Below, in pieces: positions 1-8,559 of a stretch of DNA of 64,000 bases (position 1 is the stretch's first letter; every line of letters begins with the position of its first letter). Under the pieces are notes generated by a model that searched no databases, was not told where the DNA came from, and was given only the letters and a program-made list of their open reading frames with translations. Source of the stretch: Microbacteriaceae bacterium. Lineage in GTDB: Bacteria; Actinomycetota; Actinomycetes; Actinomycetales; Microbacteriaceae. The stretch spans positions 186,001-250,000 of the forward strand of contig JAODAR010000010.1 of the NCBI GenBank assembly GCA_025463545.1, written 5' to 3'. The position numbers were made by a program, and so were the translations under genes.

Positions 1-1313
1 GCGGCATCGGCTCGCCGGCGCAACCGTTTCACCTGCCGCCGCACCGCCTTCCGCACCTGGCTCTTCGCCGACTTCATCGCTCGTCCGCTGAGCGGCGGAT
101 TGGCGACGAGCTCGTCGAGGGTGTCCAGGAGGCGAAAATAGTGCTCGCTGCCCAAGAGCTGCCGCACTCGCGTGAGTGCTTCGCCGAAGGCCTGTCGGTC
201 GCCGCCGACCAGGCGCGCCGCGGCATCCGTGTCTCGCACGGGGAGGGCATCCAGTTCCGTCGCCGCACGGGCGCGGCGAACCTCCGCATCCCGCGCTTCG
301 CCGAGCGTGTCGCCCAGGCGGTCGAGGTCGTCGAGTAGACGTTCCACCGGCTCGCGATCGAAGAGCCGCCGGTACGTCCGGAGCACACTGCGAAGCTGGC
401 TGACGGCGCGACGCATTTCGTGCACGGCGTCGGTCTCGTCCGAACGCACCGCCGGGTCGCTCGCAACGAGCGCATCGACGAGGCGACTCAACGCCGGCAC
501 GACAGCGGATGCCGCGCTTCCCGATGCCAGCTGAACCGGTTCCCTGACCGCTGTCTTCATTGCCTTGACATCGGTCAGCGACTCGACGCCCAGCGCCCTG
601 GCCAGCTTGGACGGGCCGTCGGATGGCTGCGCTCCGGCCGCCAACAGGCGCTGCTCGACAGCGTCGAGGAAGGCGTCGCGCTCCGCTCGGGTGGCCGGCG
701 CGGCTTCGAGAAGCTCCACCTCCCATTCCCGCCACTGGCGGTACCCGCCGCCGCGAATGTCCGATGCTGAGACCTGGTCGTCGGCGACTTCGGCGATGGC
801 CCCGCCTTGCGCGTTCAGCAGGTGCACGACAGTGCGTATTGTCGTGACGCGGGCCAGCGGTGAGACCAGTCGGTCGCGCACGATGGCGCGCACCGGCTCG
901 AGCACCTTGCCAGGAACGCCATGCGCGTCAGCGCCGGGATCGGCGTCCACATTGGCATCGGCGTCAGCATCGGCATCGGCATCGGCATCGGCATCGGCAT
1001 CGGCGGGCGCCTCAGCGTCGGCGTCGACGCCGACACCGCCCTCCACATCAAGCGGCCAGTGAAGTTCAGTGCGGCCTTCTTCGGCGGGCTTCTTGATGTG
1101 CCAGCCCGCGTCAGCTCCGCCTTCCCGTCGGCGCAGCGCGATGCGGTGAAGCGCAAGGTCCGCGGCATCCGTGTCGTAGTACACGGCCGTCAGGGTGACC
1201 GGCTCCCTGGCCTCGATCGTCGCGACGCCGTCGACGCCGGAAAGATCCGGCACCACGGCGGCGACATCCACGTCGTACTTCCGCTCGATTTCGGTCTGCG
1301 TCGATCCGTTCAT
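1..1313 (-). CDS. CYTH and CHAD domain protein (3' end outside window)
   Basis: The reading frame runs from ATG at 1313 off the left edge of the window, so the C-terminus is missing. The N-terminus begins MNGSTQTEIERKYDV; EIERK is the signature of the CYTH triphosphate-tunnel fold, which binds triphosphates or polyphosphate with divalent metal. After about residue 200 the protein is helical and basic with many His and Arg (VHEMRRAVSQLRSVLRTYRR), typical of the CHAD domain that binds polyphosphate granules. Between the core CYTH strands lies a (Asp-Ala)8 stretch made by a hexanucleotide repeat. The next gene is transcribed away from it. The family call is firm; the exact activity (triphosphatase or polyphosphate binding) is inferred. 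Confidence 0.88.
   Translation of the reverse strand, partial: MNGSTQTEIERKYDVDVAAVVPDLSGVDGVATIEAREPVTLTAVYYDTDAADLALHRIALRRREGGADAGWHIKKPAEEGRTELHWPLDVEGGVGVDADAEAPADADADADADADADADANVDADPGADAHGVPGKVLEPVRAIVRDRLVSPLARVTTIRTVVHLLNAQGGAIAEVADDQVSASDIRGGGYRQWREWEVELLEAAPATRAERDAFLDAVEQRLLAAGAQPSDGPSKLARALGVESLTDVKAMKTAVREPVQLASGSAASAVVPALSRLVDALVASDPAVRSDETDAVHEMRRAVSQLRSVLRTYRRLFDREPVERLLDDLDRLGDTLGEARDAEVRRARAATELDALPVRDTDAAARLVGGDRQAFGEALTRVRQLLGSEHYFRLLDTLDELVANPPLSGRAMKSAKSQVRKAVRRQVKRLRRRADA
954..1001. repeat. Hexanucleotide repeat (GGCATC)8 inside the CYTH-CHAD gene
   Basis: Eight consecutive six-base units (six exact GGCATC and two single-base variants, GGCGTC and AGCATC) lie in frame in the CYTH-CHAD gene and encode alternating Asp-Ala on the minus strand. 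Unit gain or loss would keep the frame and only change the length of an acidic linker. Confidence 0.9.
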
Positions 1314-1420
1314 AGCTCCCCGTCGTCGGTAGCTGTCCGTGGCTTCCAGTTAACTCCATCCTCTCCGCGGCGAAACAGGGCCTTTTCGCGGATCCCGCGG
1401 CCGGTCCCTCCCCCCTGCCC

Positions 1421-2323
1421 GTGGGCAATTCCGGAGTTTCACGGCGGCACGACCGGTGCCGGCTCTCGATTGGGCGGATGCGCATGTCAGCGGCGTGCGA
1501 AGCTCCGGAGTCAGCCACGGGCTACGGGGCGAAGCGGACGGAAAGCAGCGAGCGGAAGGAAGGCAAGCCCCGAGTCCTGCAGACTGGAAGTATCGACACC
1601 TCACTCCTCACCTCCGACTGGCCTGCGCTTCTCACCCCGACCGTCCCGGTCGACGTCTCCCCCGGCATCCTGCTCGGCATCCTCGCCATCGCTGCCGCAC
1701 TCAGCGTCCCGCGCCTCATCTGGCGATGGTTCGGCCTGTTCACCACCCTCGTGCACGAACTCGGCCACGCCGTCGCCGCGATCCTGACCGGCCGGGTGGT
1801 GCACGGCATCCGCATCCGCCGCAACCACTCCGGCGACGCCCTCAGCACGGGGCGCGGCACGCTCGGCATCGTGATCAGCGGCATGCTCGGCTACCCAGCG
1901 CCGGCGATCGTGGGCGCCGCCCAGCTCTGGAGCGTGTTCAACGGGTACACCGCGATCGCACTCTTCGCCGGTGGAGTGGTGCTGGTGGTCACCGTGCTGG
2001 TGATCCGGAACCTGTTCGGGATCCTGGTCGTGCTCGCGTCCGCCGCAGTGAGCGCCCTGCTTTGGTTCTACGCGACGCCCGAGGCGCAGAGTTACGCGCT
2101 GCTCGTCATCGGCACCGCCCTGCTCGTCGGCTCGGTGCGCGGGCTCGCCACCGTGATCGGCGTGCACCTCCGCCACCGTGACCGGCTCGGTACCTCCGAC
2201 GCGTATCTCCTCTCCCGCCGCACCCACGTGCCGTCGCCGGTCTGGCTGGCGCTGTTTGCGATCGTGATCGCCGGATGCGTCGTGGTTGCGGCCGGCTCAT
2301 ACCTCGCGCAACTCCCGGCCTGA
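1421..2323 (+). CDS. M50-type membrane metallopeptidase-like protein
   Basis: A membrane protein with the motif VHELGHAVAA, the HExxH zinc site of M50 (site-2-protease-like) peptidases, set at the end of the first hydrophobic segment. At least five further hydrophobic segments follow (LGIVISGMLGYPAPAIV, ALFAGGVVLVVTVLVI, FGILVVLASAAVSALLW, the stretch ending LLVG, and LALFAIVIAGCVVVAAG). The second half keeps the GYPAPA turn common in the actinobacterial M50B-like family. Its substrate is unknown. The start is uncertain: the first 50 or so residues are arginine-rich and poor in family character. ATG codons at 1421, 1478 and 1484 are all in frame, and no start codon lies nearer the conserved region, which begins near 1580. 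It stands alone, divergent from the CYTH-CHAD gene. Confidence 0.75.
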   Translation: MGNSGVSRRHDRCRLSIGRMRMSAACEAPESATGYGAKRTESSERKEGKPRVLQTGSIDTSLLTSDWPALLTPTVPVDVSPGILLGILAIAAALSVPRLIWRWFGLFTTLVHELGHAVAAILTGRVVHGIRIRRNHSGDALSTGRGTLGIVISGMLGYPAPAIVGAAQLWSVFNGYTAIALFAGGVVLVVTVLVIRNLFGILVVLASAAVSALLWFYATPEAQSYALLVIGTALLVGSVRGLATVIGVHLRHRDRLGTSDAYLLSRRTHVPSPVWLALFAIVIAGCVVVAAGSYLAQLPA

Positions 2324-2344
2324 TCCGCGCCGAGGTTGCCCTTT

Positions 2345-2399
2345 CGGGTCGAGGTTGCCGGTTCCGCCGGTAACTCTCGACCGGAACTGTAACTCTCGG
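2345..2399. repeat. Palindromic intergenic repeat, copy A
   Basis: Contains ACTCTCGACCGGAACTG followed by TAACTCTCGG, shared almost exactly with the copy at 9777-9829 and more loosely with 58271-58326. The left arm (GGGTCGAGGTT) is imperfectly complementary to ACTCTCGACC. It lies between the M50 gene and the rpiR-type gene, which converge on it. Confidence 0.75.
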
Positions 2400-2475
2400 C
2401 TGCCGAATGGCGCGGGCGTGCCGGGGTGCGGGGTGCGGGCGGGCGGCGCGAGCCAGACGGTTGCGAAAGCCACGC

Positions 2476-3360
2476 TTACGGCAGCAACTCGCGATCCCGG
2501 AACCTGTCCCACAGCGCGAGGCGGGTGTGGGCCGGCTCGCCGATCCGGTCCACGACCAGGTGCAACAACTGCTCCGACAGCATGAACGCCGCCGTCATGC
2601 TCTGGAACGCCTGCTCCGTCTCACTCGTGACGTCGAGCACGACGTCGGCGCGCGGGGCGACTGGGCAGCTCAGGCTGTCCGTCACGAGGATGATGGTCGC
2701 GCCACGCCGCTGGGCGGATTCAGCGAGTTCCTGCGCGCTGACCTGGAACCGGTGGAAATCGAACAGCACCAGGACGTCACGATGGCCGAGGTCCACCACC
2801 GTTCCCAGGTCGCGGCCTTGCGGGTCTTCGATCACACGCACGCCGGGCCGCAGCTGTTCCAGGTGCAAGCCCAGATGCGAGGCAATGAGGTGCGAGAACC
2901 GTCCACCGGTAAGCACGATCCGCTTCGCCGGATCCGCCAGGAGTCGCACGGCAGACTCATACGACGCTTCCGGGATCCGGCCCAGCGATTCCACCGAGCG
3001 GTCCGCCTGCGCCCGCGCGTGGCGCAGCACGACCTCGCGCGCAGAACCGGTCTCAGCCGACTCCGTCAACCGCACCAGCGGACCGGATGACTGCCGTGTC
3101 AGCTCCTGCCGAAGCGCCTTCTGCAGGTCGGTGAAGCCGGAGAAACCAAGGCTCTGCGCGAACCGGAGCACCGTCGGCGGGCTCACCCGCGCCTGCTGCG
3201 CCAGCCCGGCCGCGGTCGACAGCCCGGCACTCGGGTAGTCGGCGAGCAGCACCCGCCCCACCTGCCGCTCGGCCCGACTGAGCGAGGACAACGACCGGGA
3301 GACCAGATCGGACACCCGGTCGGATTCCTGATCGGGAACGGATGCGGCGGGCTCTTTCAT
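2476..3360 (-). CDS. MurR/RpiR family transcriptional regulator
   Basis: A 294-residue protein with an N-terminal helix-turn-helix (about residues 20-95; ARVSPPTVLRFAQSLGFSGF is the recognition-helix region of the HTH_6 family) and a C-terminal SIS domain (about 130-270; RIVLTGGRFSHLIASHLG and DVLVLFDFHRFQ), which in this family senses a sugar phosphate or other small metabolite. The stop of the amidotransferase gene lies four bases before its start on the same strand, so the two are probably co-transcribed. The likely role is local control of the glutamine-synthetase/permease operon that diverges from the pair. The ligand cannot be read from the sequence. Confidence 0.9.
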   Translation of the reverse strand: MKEPAASVPDQESDRVSDLVSRSLSSLSRAERQVGRVLLADYPSAGLSTAAGLAQQARVSPPTVLRFAQSLGFSGFTDLQKALRQELTRQSSGPLVRLTESAETGSAREVVLRHARAQADRSVESLGRIPEASYESAVRLLADPAKRIVLTGGRFSHLIASHLGLHLEQLRPGVRVIEDPQGRDLGTVVDLGHRDVLVLFDFHRFQVSAQELAESAQRRGATIILVTDSLSCPVAPRADVVLDVTSETEQAFQSMTAAFMLSEQLLHLVVDRIGEPAHTRLALWDRFRDRELLP

Positions 3361-3364
3361 GCGC

Positions 3365-4159
3365 TCAGTCTGTCAGCAGCGGCACAGTTGCTGCGGTTCC
3401 GTCGGCGAGGTCGATCGTGGTGACTGACTCCGGCACCAACGGAAGCCAGTCCGGCTCGGCCACGCCGGTCGAACCGATCAGGATCGTCCCGTCCGCCTTG
3501 CGCAACCAGCGCAGCGCGAAGTAGTCCTCGGCGTGCTCGTCGGGCAGGTCGAACTGCATGATCTCGCTCACGTCCTCCTCGGTCAGCACGCTGTGGGCGT
3601 TGGCGTGCACCACGATCAGCTGCTCAGAGGTGAGCAGAATCGCATTCAGGCTGCTGAGAGGGAAGGCGCGTCGCAGATCGCTCGCGGCGGCGAGCGCCGC
3701 GTGCGACAGGTTCAGCCCCGTCGCCTTCTTCTCCCGGATCAGGGCGAAGTACATCTCGCTGTCGGTGTGACCGACCATAGTCGCCAGGCTCTCCACCGAG
3801 AGCATCTCCCGGGCGCGCTCCACCGGCTTCAGTGATCCGTTGTGTTCGAAGGAGATACCGTCCGAGAGGAACGGATGCGTGTTGTCTTCTTCGATGTCCA
3901 TGCCCGCCGTCGCCCAGCGCAAGTGCACCATCGCGGCCCGGGAGTCGACAGCGAGAGTGGTGCCGAAGCTGGGGTCTTTCGCCGCGGACTCCACCGACTT
4001 GTGAACCGCGGGGCCGTTTCCCACCTCGGAGACGCCGGCCCAGCCCCATCCGTCTCCGTGCAACTGGGCCAGCGAAATGAAACTATCGATGCCTTTCAGC
4101 CCGAGTTCGCGGTCGACCGCCGACGGCTGGGGTGCCACGTAGGCGAAGAGTCGGCACAT
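3365..4159 (-). CDS. Class II glutamine amidotransferase (YafJ-like)
   Basis: I place the start at ATG 4159 because it is preceded by a strong AGGAGG-type ribosome site and gives MCRLFAYVAP, so that Cys2 becomes the N-terminal nucleophile after Met removal, as required for class II (Ntn) amidotransferases. An upstream in-frame ATG at 4252 would bury this Cys. Further family motifs are HGDGWGWAG, MVHLRWAT and HPFLSDGISFEHNGSL. It is a stand-alone hydrolase domain of 264 residues with no synthetase domain, like YafJ/EgtC. EgtC removes glutamate from a gamma-glutamyl intermediate, so hydrolysis of a gamma-glutamyl product made by the divergent ligase is a reasonable inference. Confidence 0.88.
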   Translation of the reverse strand: MCRLFAYVAPQPSAVDRELGLKGIDSFISLAQLHGDGWGWAGVSEVGNGPAVHKSVESAAKDPSFGTTLAVDSRAAMVHLRWATAGMDIEEDNTHPFLSDGISFEHNGSLKPVERAREMLSVESLATMVGHTDSEMYFALIREKKATGLNLSHAALAAASDLRRAFPLSSLNAILLTSEQLIVVHANAHSVLTEEDVSEIMQFDLPDEHAEDYFALRWLRKADGTILIGSTGVAEPDWLPLVPESVTTIDLADGTAATVPLLTD

Positions 4160-4194
4160 GATGAATCCTCCTGGAGCACGACAAGGCGCGGGCG

Positions 4195-4255
4195 GTTGGG
4201 TAAATCTGAAATGAATATAACAGCTTGACGTAACGTAACAAGTCTGAAACATTTA
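4195..4255 (-). promoter_or_regulatory. Candidate promoter and operator between amidotransferase and ligase genes
   Basis: Reading the minus strand, TTGTTA (4241-4236) and TATATT (4219-4214) are separated by 16 bases and could be the -35 and -10 of the amidotransferase-rpiR unit. The segment is AT-rich compared with its surroundings and carries two TCTGAAA direct repeats (near 4205 and 4243), which may be regulator contacts. This is pattern-based only. Confidence 0.4.
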
Positions 4256-4302
4256 TGTCGCAGGATTGTCCACCAACGACGCACGGACGAAAGAGAACCC
4301 AC

Positions 4303-5652
4303 GTGAGTACTTCCCCAGCAGGCTCCTCCCGCGAAGAATTGGAGGCCCTCACCGTCCGCCTCCAGGACGCCGGCGTTGCCCTCGTGGTCGGAACCGCGCT
4401 CGATTTCGCCGGTGTCACCCGCAGCAAGGGTGTTCCGGTCCGCCGCCTCGCCAGCTTCCACGAGACCGGTGCGGGCGCTTCCCCGTCCTGGGTCGTGTTC
4501 TGCATCGACAACGGAATCGCGTTCACCTCCTCGATCGGCGTCACCGGCGACCTGCGGCTCCGTATCGCCGTGGATCAGGTTCGCCAGATCGACGCTGGAC
4601 TGGCCTGGGGTCCGACCGATTACTACAACCAGGACGGCACCGTCTCCAGCCATTGCGCCCGCGGTCGGCTGCGGTCGCTCGTGAAGGCCGCCGAAGCCCG
4701 TGGCCTCACCCCGCTGATGGGCACGGAACTGGAGTTCACCCTCACCACCGCATCGGGTGAGCGGCTCCCGAAGACGTCGTGGTCGGCTTACGGGATGAAG
4801 GCCGTCACTGAGCACCGCGCCTTCCTGGTGGACCTCACCGACACGCTTGAGAATGCCGGGTTGGGAGCGGAACAAATCCACGCCGAGTACGGCACCGACC
4901 AGTTCGAGGTGTCTCTGGCCCCGGCGTCGCCGGTGGAGATGGCCGACGCCCAGGTCCTCTCCCGCATCCTGATCGGAATCGTGGCTGCCCGGCATGACAT
5001 GGCCGTCTCGTTCTCGCCGCTGCCCTGGGCCGACGGTTCCGGGAACGGCGCGCATCTGCACTTGTCACTGAATCGCGACGGCAACCCGCTTTTCGCCGGC
5101 GGCGACGGTCCGCACGGCATCACCCCAGAGGGCGGCGCCGCAATCGGTGGCATCCTGCAGGGCCTTCCTGAACTCCTCGGCGCGTACGCCGGATCGGTCA
5201 TTTCCGCGCAGCGGCTGAAGCCGGGCAGCTGGTCGGGCGCATCCGCCTGCTGGGGCCTGGAGAACCGCGAAGCGGCCCTGCGCTTCCTCGCCGCGACACC
5301 GGGCAACCCGCACGGGGCCAACGTCGAACTCAAGATCGTCGATCCGAGCGCGAACATCTACATCGCCGCCACCGCACTCCTGGGCTCCGCCCTGCACGGC
5401 ATCGACTCCGAGCTACCGCTGCCGCGCGAGATCGCGGACAATCCCGCGGACGACCCGGACTACGCCGAGTTCGCCCTGGCAGCGGACCAGTCCGCCATCC
5501 TTGACGCCCTCGAGGCGTCAACGCTTGCCGTCCAGATCTTGGGCGCCGACATCCACGAGGGCCTGCTGGCCGTTCGCCGACACGAGCAGCACACCTTTGA
5601 CGGCCTCAGCCCCGAGCACATCGCCCGCGCCGTGCGTTTCGCCTGGTCCTAA
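4303..5652 (+). CDS. Glutamine synthetase family ligase (FluG/gamma-glutamyl-amine type)
   Basis: 449 residues from GTG 4303 (purine-rich GAAAGAGAA upstream). The catalytic domain of the glutamine synthetase fold is complete: MGTELEFTL supplies metal-binding Glu, GNGAHLHLSL matches the ATP-site GxxxHxHxS motif, and GLENREAALRF replaces the NRS...R region of true glutamine synthetases. That divergence is characteristic of GlnA-like ligases that gamma-glutamylate amines (PuuA, GlnA3/GlnA4) and of the C-terminal half of fungal FluG. It heads an operon with an APC permease, a class III aminotransferase and an amidohydrolase. A catabolic gamma-glutamyl ligase is therefore more likely than housekeeping ammonium assimilation; the amine substrate is not determinable. 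Confidence 0.88.
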   Translation: MSTSPAGSSREELEALTVRLQDAGVALVVGTALDFAGVTRSKGVPVRRLASFHETGAGASPSWVVFCIDNGIAFTSSIGVTGDLRLRIAVDQVRQIDAGLAWGPTDYYNQDGTVSSHCARGRLRSLVKAAEARGLTPLMGTELEFTLTTASGERLPKTSWSAYGMKAVTEHRAFLVDLTDTLENAGLGAEQIHAEYGTDQFEVSLAPASPVEMADAQVLSRILIGIVAARHDMAVSFSPLPWADGSGNGAHLHLSLNRDGNPLFAGGDGPHGITPEGGAAIGGILQGLPELLGAYAGSVISAQRLKPGSWSGASACWGLENREAALRFLAATPGNPHGANVELKIVDPSANIYIAATALLGSALHGIDSELPLPREIADNPADDPDYAEFALAADQSAILDALEASTLAVQILGADIHEGLLAVRRHEQHTFDGLSPEHIARAVRFAWS

Positions 5653-5689
5653 CCAACTCATCCGCATCCCTACAGCACAGGAGAACACC

Positions 5690-7195
5690 ATGGCTTCTGC
5701 ACCACAGGAAACGAAACTCATCAAACGGCGGTTGCCCCTGTGGGCGGCGGTGGCACTCTCCCTGGCCACAATCGGCCCAACCCTGGCAATGGCAGGCAAC
5801 GGCCAGGGACTGATCGGAATCGTCGGCAAGTCGATTCCGCTGGTCTTCATCATCGGCCTGGTCGGCGTCGCCCTGGTCGGCTACGGCTTCGTGCGGCTGA
5901 CCCGGCACCTCAACCACGCCGGCTCCGCCTATGCCCTGGTCGGAGGTACCATCGGCCCGCGGGCCGGATTCTTCTCGGGCTTCGCCATGCTCGGCGCCTA
6001 CGTCGGCTTCTCGGTCGGAACCCTCGCGCTGACCGCGGCCTTCGTGAACGCATTCCTGGCCGAGCTGCAGAGGGGCTCAGCCGACCCGTTCCAGCTCCCC
6101 TGGCCGGTCATCACCATCGTCGGCGCGGTGATCTCCGTCCTTCTCGCTGGCCGCGATGTCGCACTGATCGCCAAAATCCTGCTCGCCATTGAAGGCGTCG
6201 GCATCGTGGCAATGGTCGTCCTGGTGGCCGTGATCTTCGCCAACGGTGGAGCGCCGAGCACCGGCGTGGACTTCAGCGTCTTCAGCTTCGAAGGGATCGA
6301 CATCTCGCAAGTCATGTCCGGCGTGGTCGCTGCGTTCCTGTCCTGGGCCGGCTTCGAGGCCTGCGCCTCGCTCGGCGAGGAGACCGACAACCCCAAGCGC
6401 AACATCCCGCGCGCCCTCGGCGGAGCGCTTCTGCTCACCGGCGTGTTGTTCATCGTCGTGATGTTCGCTCAGACCATCGGCTTCGGCACGGATGCCGCGG
6501 GGCTGGAAAAATTCCAGACGTCCGGTAACACGCTGGGTGACCTGGGGCACGATTACATCGGCACCTGGTTCGGCTTGATCATCATCTTCACCGCCGTCTG
6601 CGCCGCCTTCGGCTGCCACGTCGCTACCGCGGCCACCGCAGGCCGCATGATCTACGCCTTCACCCGCGACGGTTTCGGCCCGTCGGCCCTCGCCGTGCTG
6701 GACGAGAAGACGCAGGGTCCTCGCCGCGCCACCTGGGTCGTCATCGCCCTCGCGGTGGTCGCCGGGCTCATCTGCTGGGCCACCGGATGGCCCGTGATGG
6801 GAACCGGCAACCCGGCCATCGACGCGTACTTCCTGTTCGCCGTCGCCGGCGCGGTGTGCCTGATGGTTGCCTACTTCATGGTGGAGATCGCCGCGATCTG
6901 GTTCACCGGAAACAAGCGCTTCGACGTCGTCCACGGCGGCGAGGGCCGAATCCTCGGCATCGTGCTCCCGACCATCGGCGCCATTGTGATCGCCGTCGTG
7001 CTCTGGTTCAACGTGAAAGACGCTTCCGAGCCCGCCGCAGCGCCGCTCCTCGGCCTGTACTGGTGCTTGCTCGGGCTGCTGCTCGCGCTGGCGGCCTCGA
7101 ACATCGCTGTGCGGGTCGGCAAGGCGCTCACCGCAGAGCTCGACCTTCCCGGCCTCGGCAAGGAACTCGACTCGCGCGAGAAGGTCTCACGGTGA
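5690..7195 (+). CDS. APC-family amino acid/amine permease
   Basis: 501 residues starting at ATG 5690 after CAGGAGAACACC. About twelve hydrophobic segments, with the first APC helix containing LSLATIGPTLAMAGNGQG and the conserved SWAGFEACASLGEETDNPKR after helix 6, typical of amino acid/polyamine/organocation transporters. An unusual extra AFGCHVATAATAGRMIYAFTRDG segment aligns with the usual R(M/L)..A(F/M)ARDG loop. It lies 37 bases after the ligase gene and overlaps the aminotransferase start (GTGA), so it is translationally linked. It probably imports the amine or amino acid substrate of the pathway. Confidence 0.92.
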   Translation: MASAPQETKLIKRRLPLWAAVALSLATIGPTLAMAGNGQGLIGIVGKSIPLVFIIGLVGVALVGYGFVRLTRHLNHAGSAYALVGGTIGPRAGFFSGFAMLGAYVGFSVGTLALTAAFVNAFLAELQRGSADPFQLPWPVITIVGAVISVLLAGRDVALIAKILLAIEGVGIVAMVVLVAVIFANGGAPSTGVDFSVFSFEGIDISQVMSGVVAAFLSWAGFEACASLGEETDNPKRNIPRALGGALLLTGVLFIVVMFAQTIGFGTDAAGLEKFQTSGNTLGDLGHDYIGTWFGLIIIFTAVCAAFGCHVATAATAGRMIYAFTRDGFGPSALAVLDEKTQGPRRATWVVIALAVVAGLICWATGWPVMGTGNPAIDAYFLFAVAGAVCLMVAYFMVEIAAIWFTGNKRFDVVHGGEGRILGIVLPTIGAIVIAVVLWFNVKDASEPAAAPLLGLYWCLLGLLLALAASNIAVRVGKALTAELDLPGLGKELDSREKVSR

Positions 7196-8559
7196 GCCCC
7201 CTCGCGGCAAGCGCCGTCACAACGACGACGGGCCTCAGCCTGTACGAACGCGACGCCCGAGTCATCGCGGGCATCGAGAAGCTGCGCTTCTTCCCGCTCG
7301 AGGTCGTCGAGGGCAGGGGCTCCAGCTTGTTCGATCCTGCCGGGCGTGAGCTTCTCGACCTCTCGGCAACATGGACCGCGTCGGGCCTCGGCCACGGGCA
7401 TCCGGCCATCGTCGAGGCGATGACGAAAGCCGCGCGCACCGCCCCGGGCGCCGGCGGCCTCTCCGCCGTGCACCCGGACTCGGTCGGCCTGGCCGAAGAC
7501 CTGCTCGCACTGGTTCCGGGATCCGGCGAGCGCCGGGTGTATCTCGGTCACGCCGGCTCCGACGCGAACGATGTTGTGCTGCGCGCCTGCCGGCACTTTT
7601 CCGGCCGGAAGACCGTGCTCGCATTCGAGCACAGCTACCACGGCGGGGTCGGGGTCGCGATGGGCGTTTCAGGCCAGCAGGTCGATGCGGGCCAGGAACA
7701 AGACCCTGACGTTGCATTCCTGCCCTACCCGAACCCGCTCCGGCCGTTCACCGGCGACATCGAATCGACGGTCGCCGCGGTGCTGGACCAGGCTCGCGTG
7801 CTGCTCGAGTCCGGCACGATCGCCTGCCTGATCGTCGAACCGATCCTCTCGGACGGCGGGCTCGTCATCCCGCCGGCGGGTTTCCTCGCCGGCTTGCAGG
7901 CGCTCTGCACCGCCAACGGTGTTCCGCTGATCTGCGACGAGGTGAAAGTGGGCCTCGGCCGGCCGGGCGCCCTGCACGCGTTCTCGCTGGACGGCATCGA
8001 ACCCGACATCGTCACCTTCGGCAAGGCCATCGGCGGTGGCCTGCCGCTCTCCGCGGCAGTCGGTCCGGCCGAGATCCTGGACCACCCGGCCGGGTCGGCC
8101 CTACTGACCACCGCCGGAAACCCGATCAGCACTGCGGTCGGGCGCGCGGTGCTCCGCACGCTGGTCAATGACAATCTCCCGGCTCGGGCCGCGGATGCCG
8201 GCGCCCGGTTCATCGACGGGCTCACCAGCGTCGCGACCGGCCACGGAGTGGACAATGGACGGTCGGCCGGCCGCATCGGCGACGTCCGCGGCCGGGGCCT
8301 GGCCATCGGCCTCGAACTCGTCACCGAGTCGGGAGACCTCGAACCGGATGGCGCCCTGGCCCAGCGCGTCGTCTATCGCGCCTGGCAGCTCGGCGCCGTC
8401 GTCTACTACGTGGGCGGAAACGTGCTCGAGATCACCCCGCCGCTGATCATCACCGACGATGAGATCGACCGGGCCGTCGACATCCTCGACCAGGCGATCA
8501 GCGACGCGATCGCCGGCAAGGTCAGCGACGAGGAGGTGGCTCCCTATGCCGGTTGGTGA
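7192..8559 (+). CDS. Class III PLP-dependent aminotransferase
   Basis: 455 residues from GTG 7192, whose GTGA overlaps the permease stop. DEVKVGLGRPG is the cofactor-contacting Asp region and FGKAIGGGLPLSA contains the Schiff-base lysine of class III (omega-)aminotransferases. The family transfers terminal amino groups from polyamines, 4-aminobutyrate, ornithine or similar to 2-oxoglutarate or pyruvate. The following amidohydrolase begins inside its last codons. In context it would remove the amino group from the imported substrate or its gamma-glutamyl derivative. No aldehyde dehydrogenase follows, unlike the classical Puu pathway. Confidence 0.92.
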   Translation: MSPLAASAVTTTTGLSLYERDARVIAGIEKLRFFPLEVVEGRGSSLFDPAGRELLDLSATWTASGLGHGHPAIVEAMTKAARTAPGAGGLSAVHPDSVGLAEDLLALVPGSGERRVYLGHAGSDANDVVLRACRHFSGRKTVLAFEHSYHGGVGVAMGVSGQQVDAGQEQDPDVAFLPYPNPLRPFTGDIESTVAAVLDQARVLLESGTIACLIVEPILSDGGLVIPPAGFLAGLQALCTANGVPLICDEVKVGLGRPGALHAFSLDGIEPDIVTFGKAIGGGLPLSAAVGPAEILDHPAGSALLTTAGNPISTAVGRAVLRTLVNDNLPARAADAGARFIDGLTSVATGHGVDNGRSAGRIGDVRGRGLAIGLELVTESGDLEPDGALAQRVVYRAWQLGAVVYYVGGNVLEITPPLIITDDEIDRAVDILDQAISDAIAGKVSDEEVAPYAGW

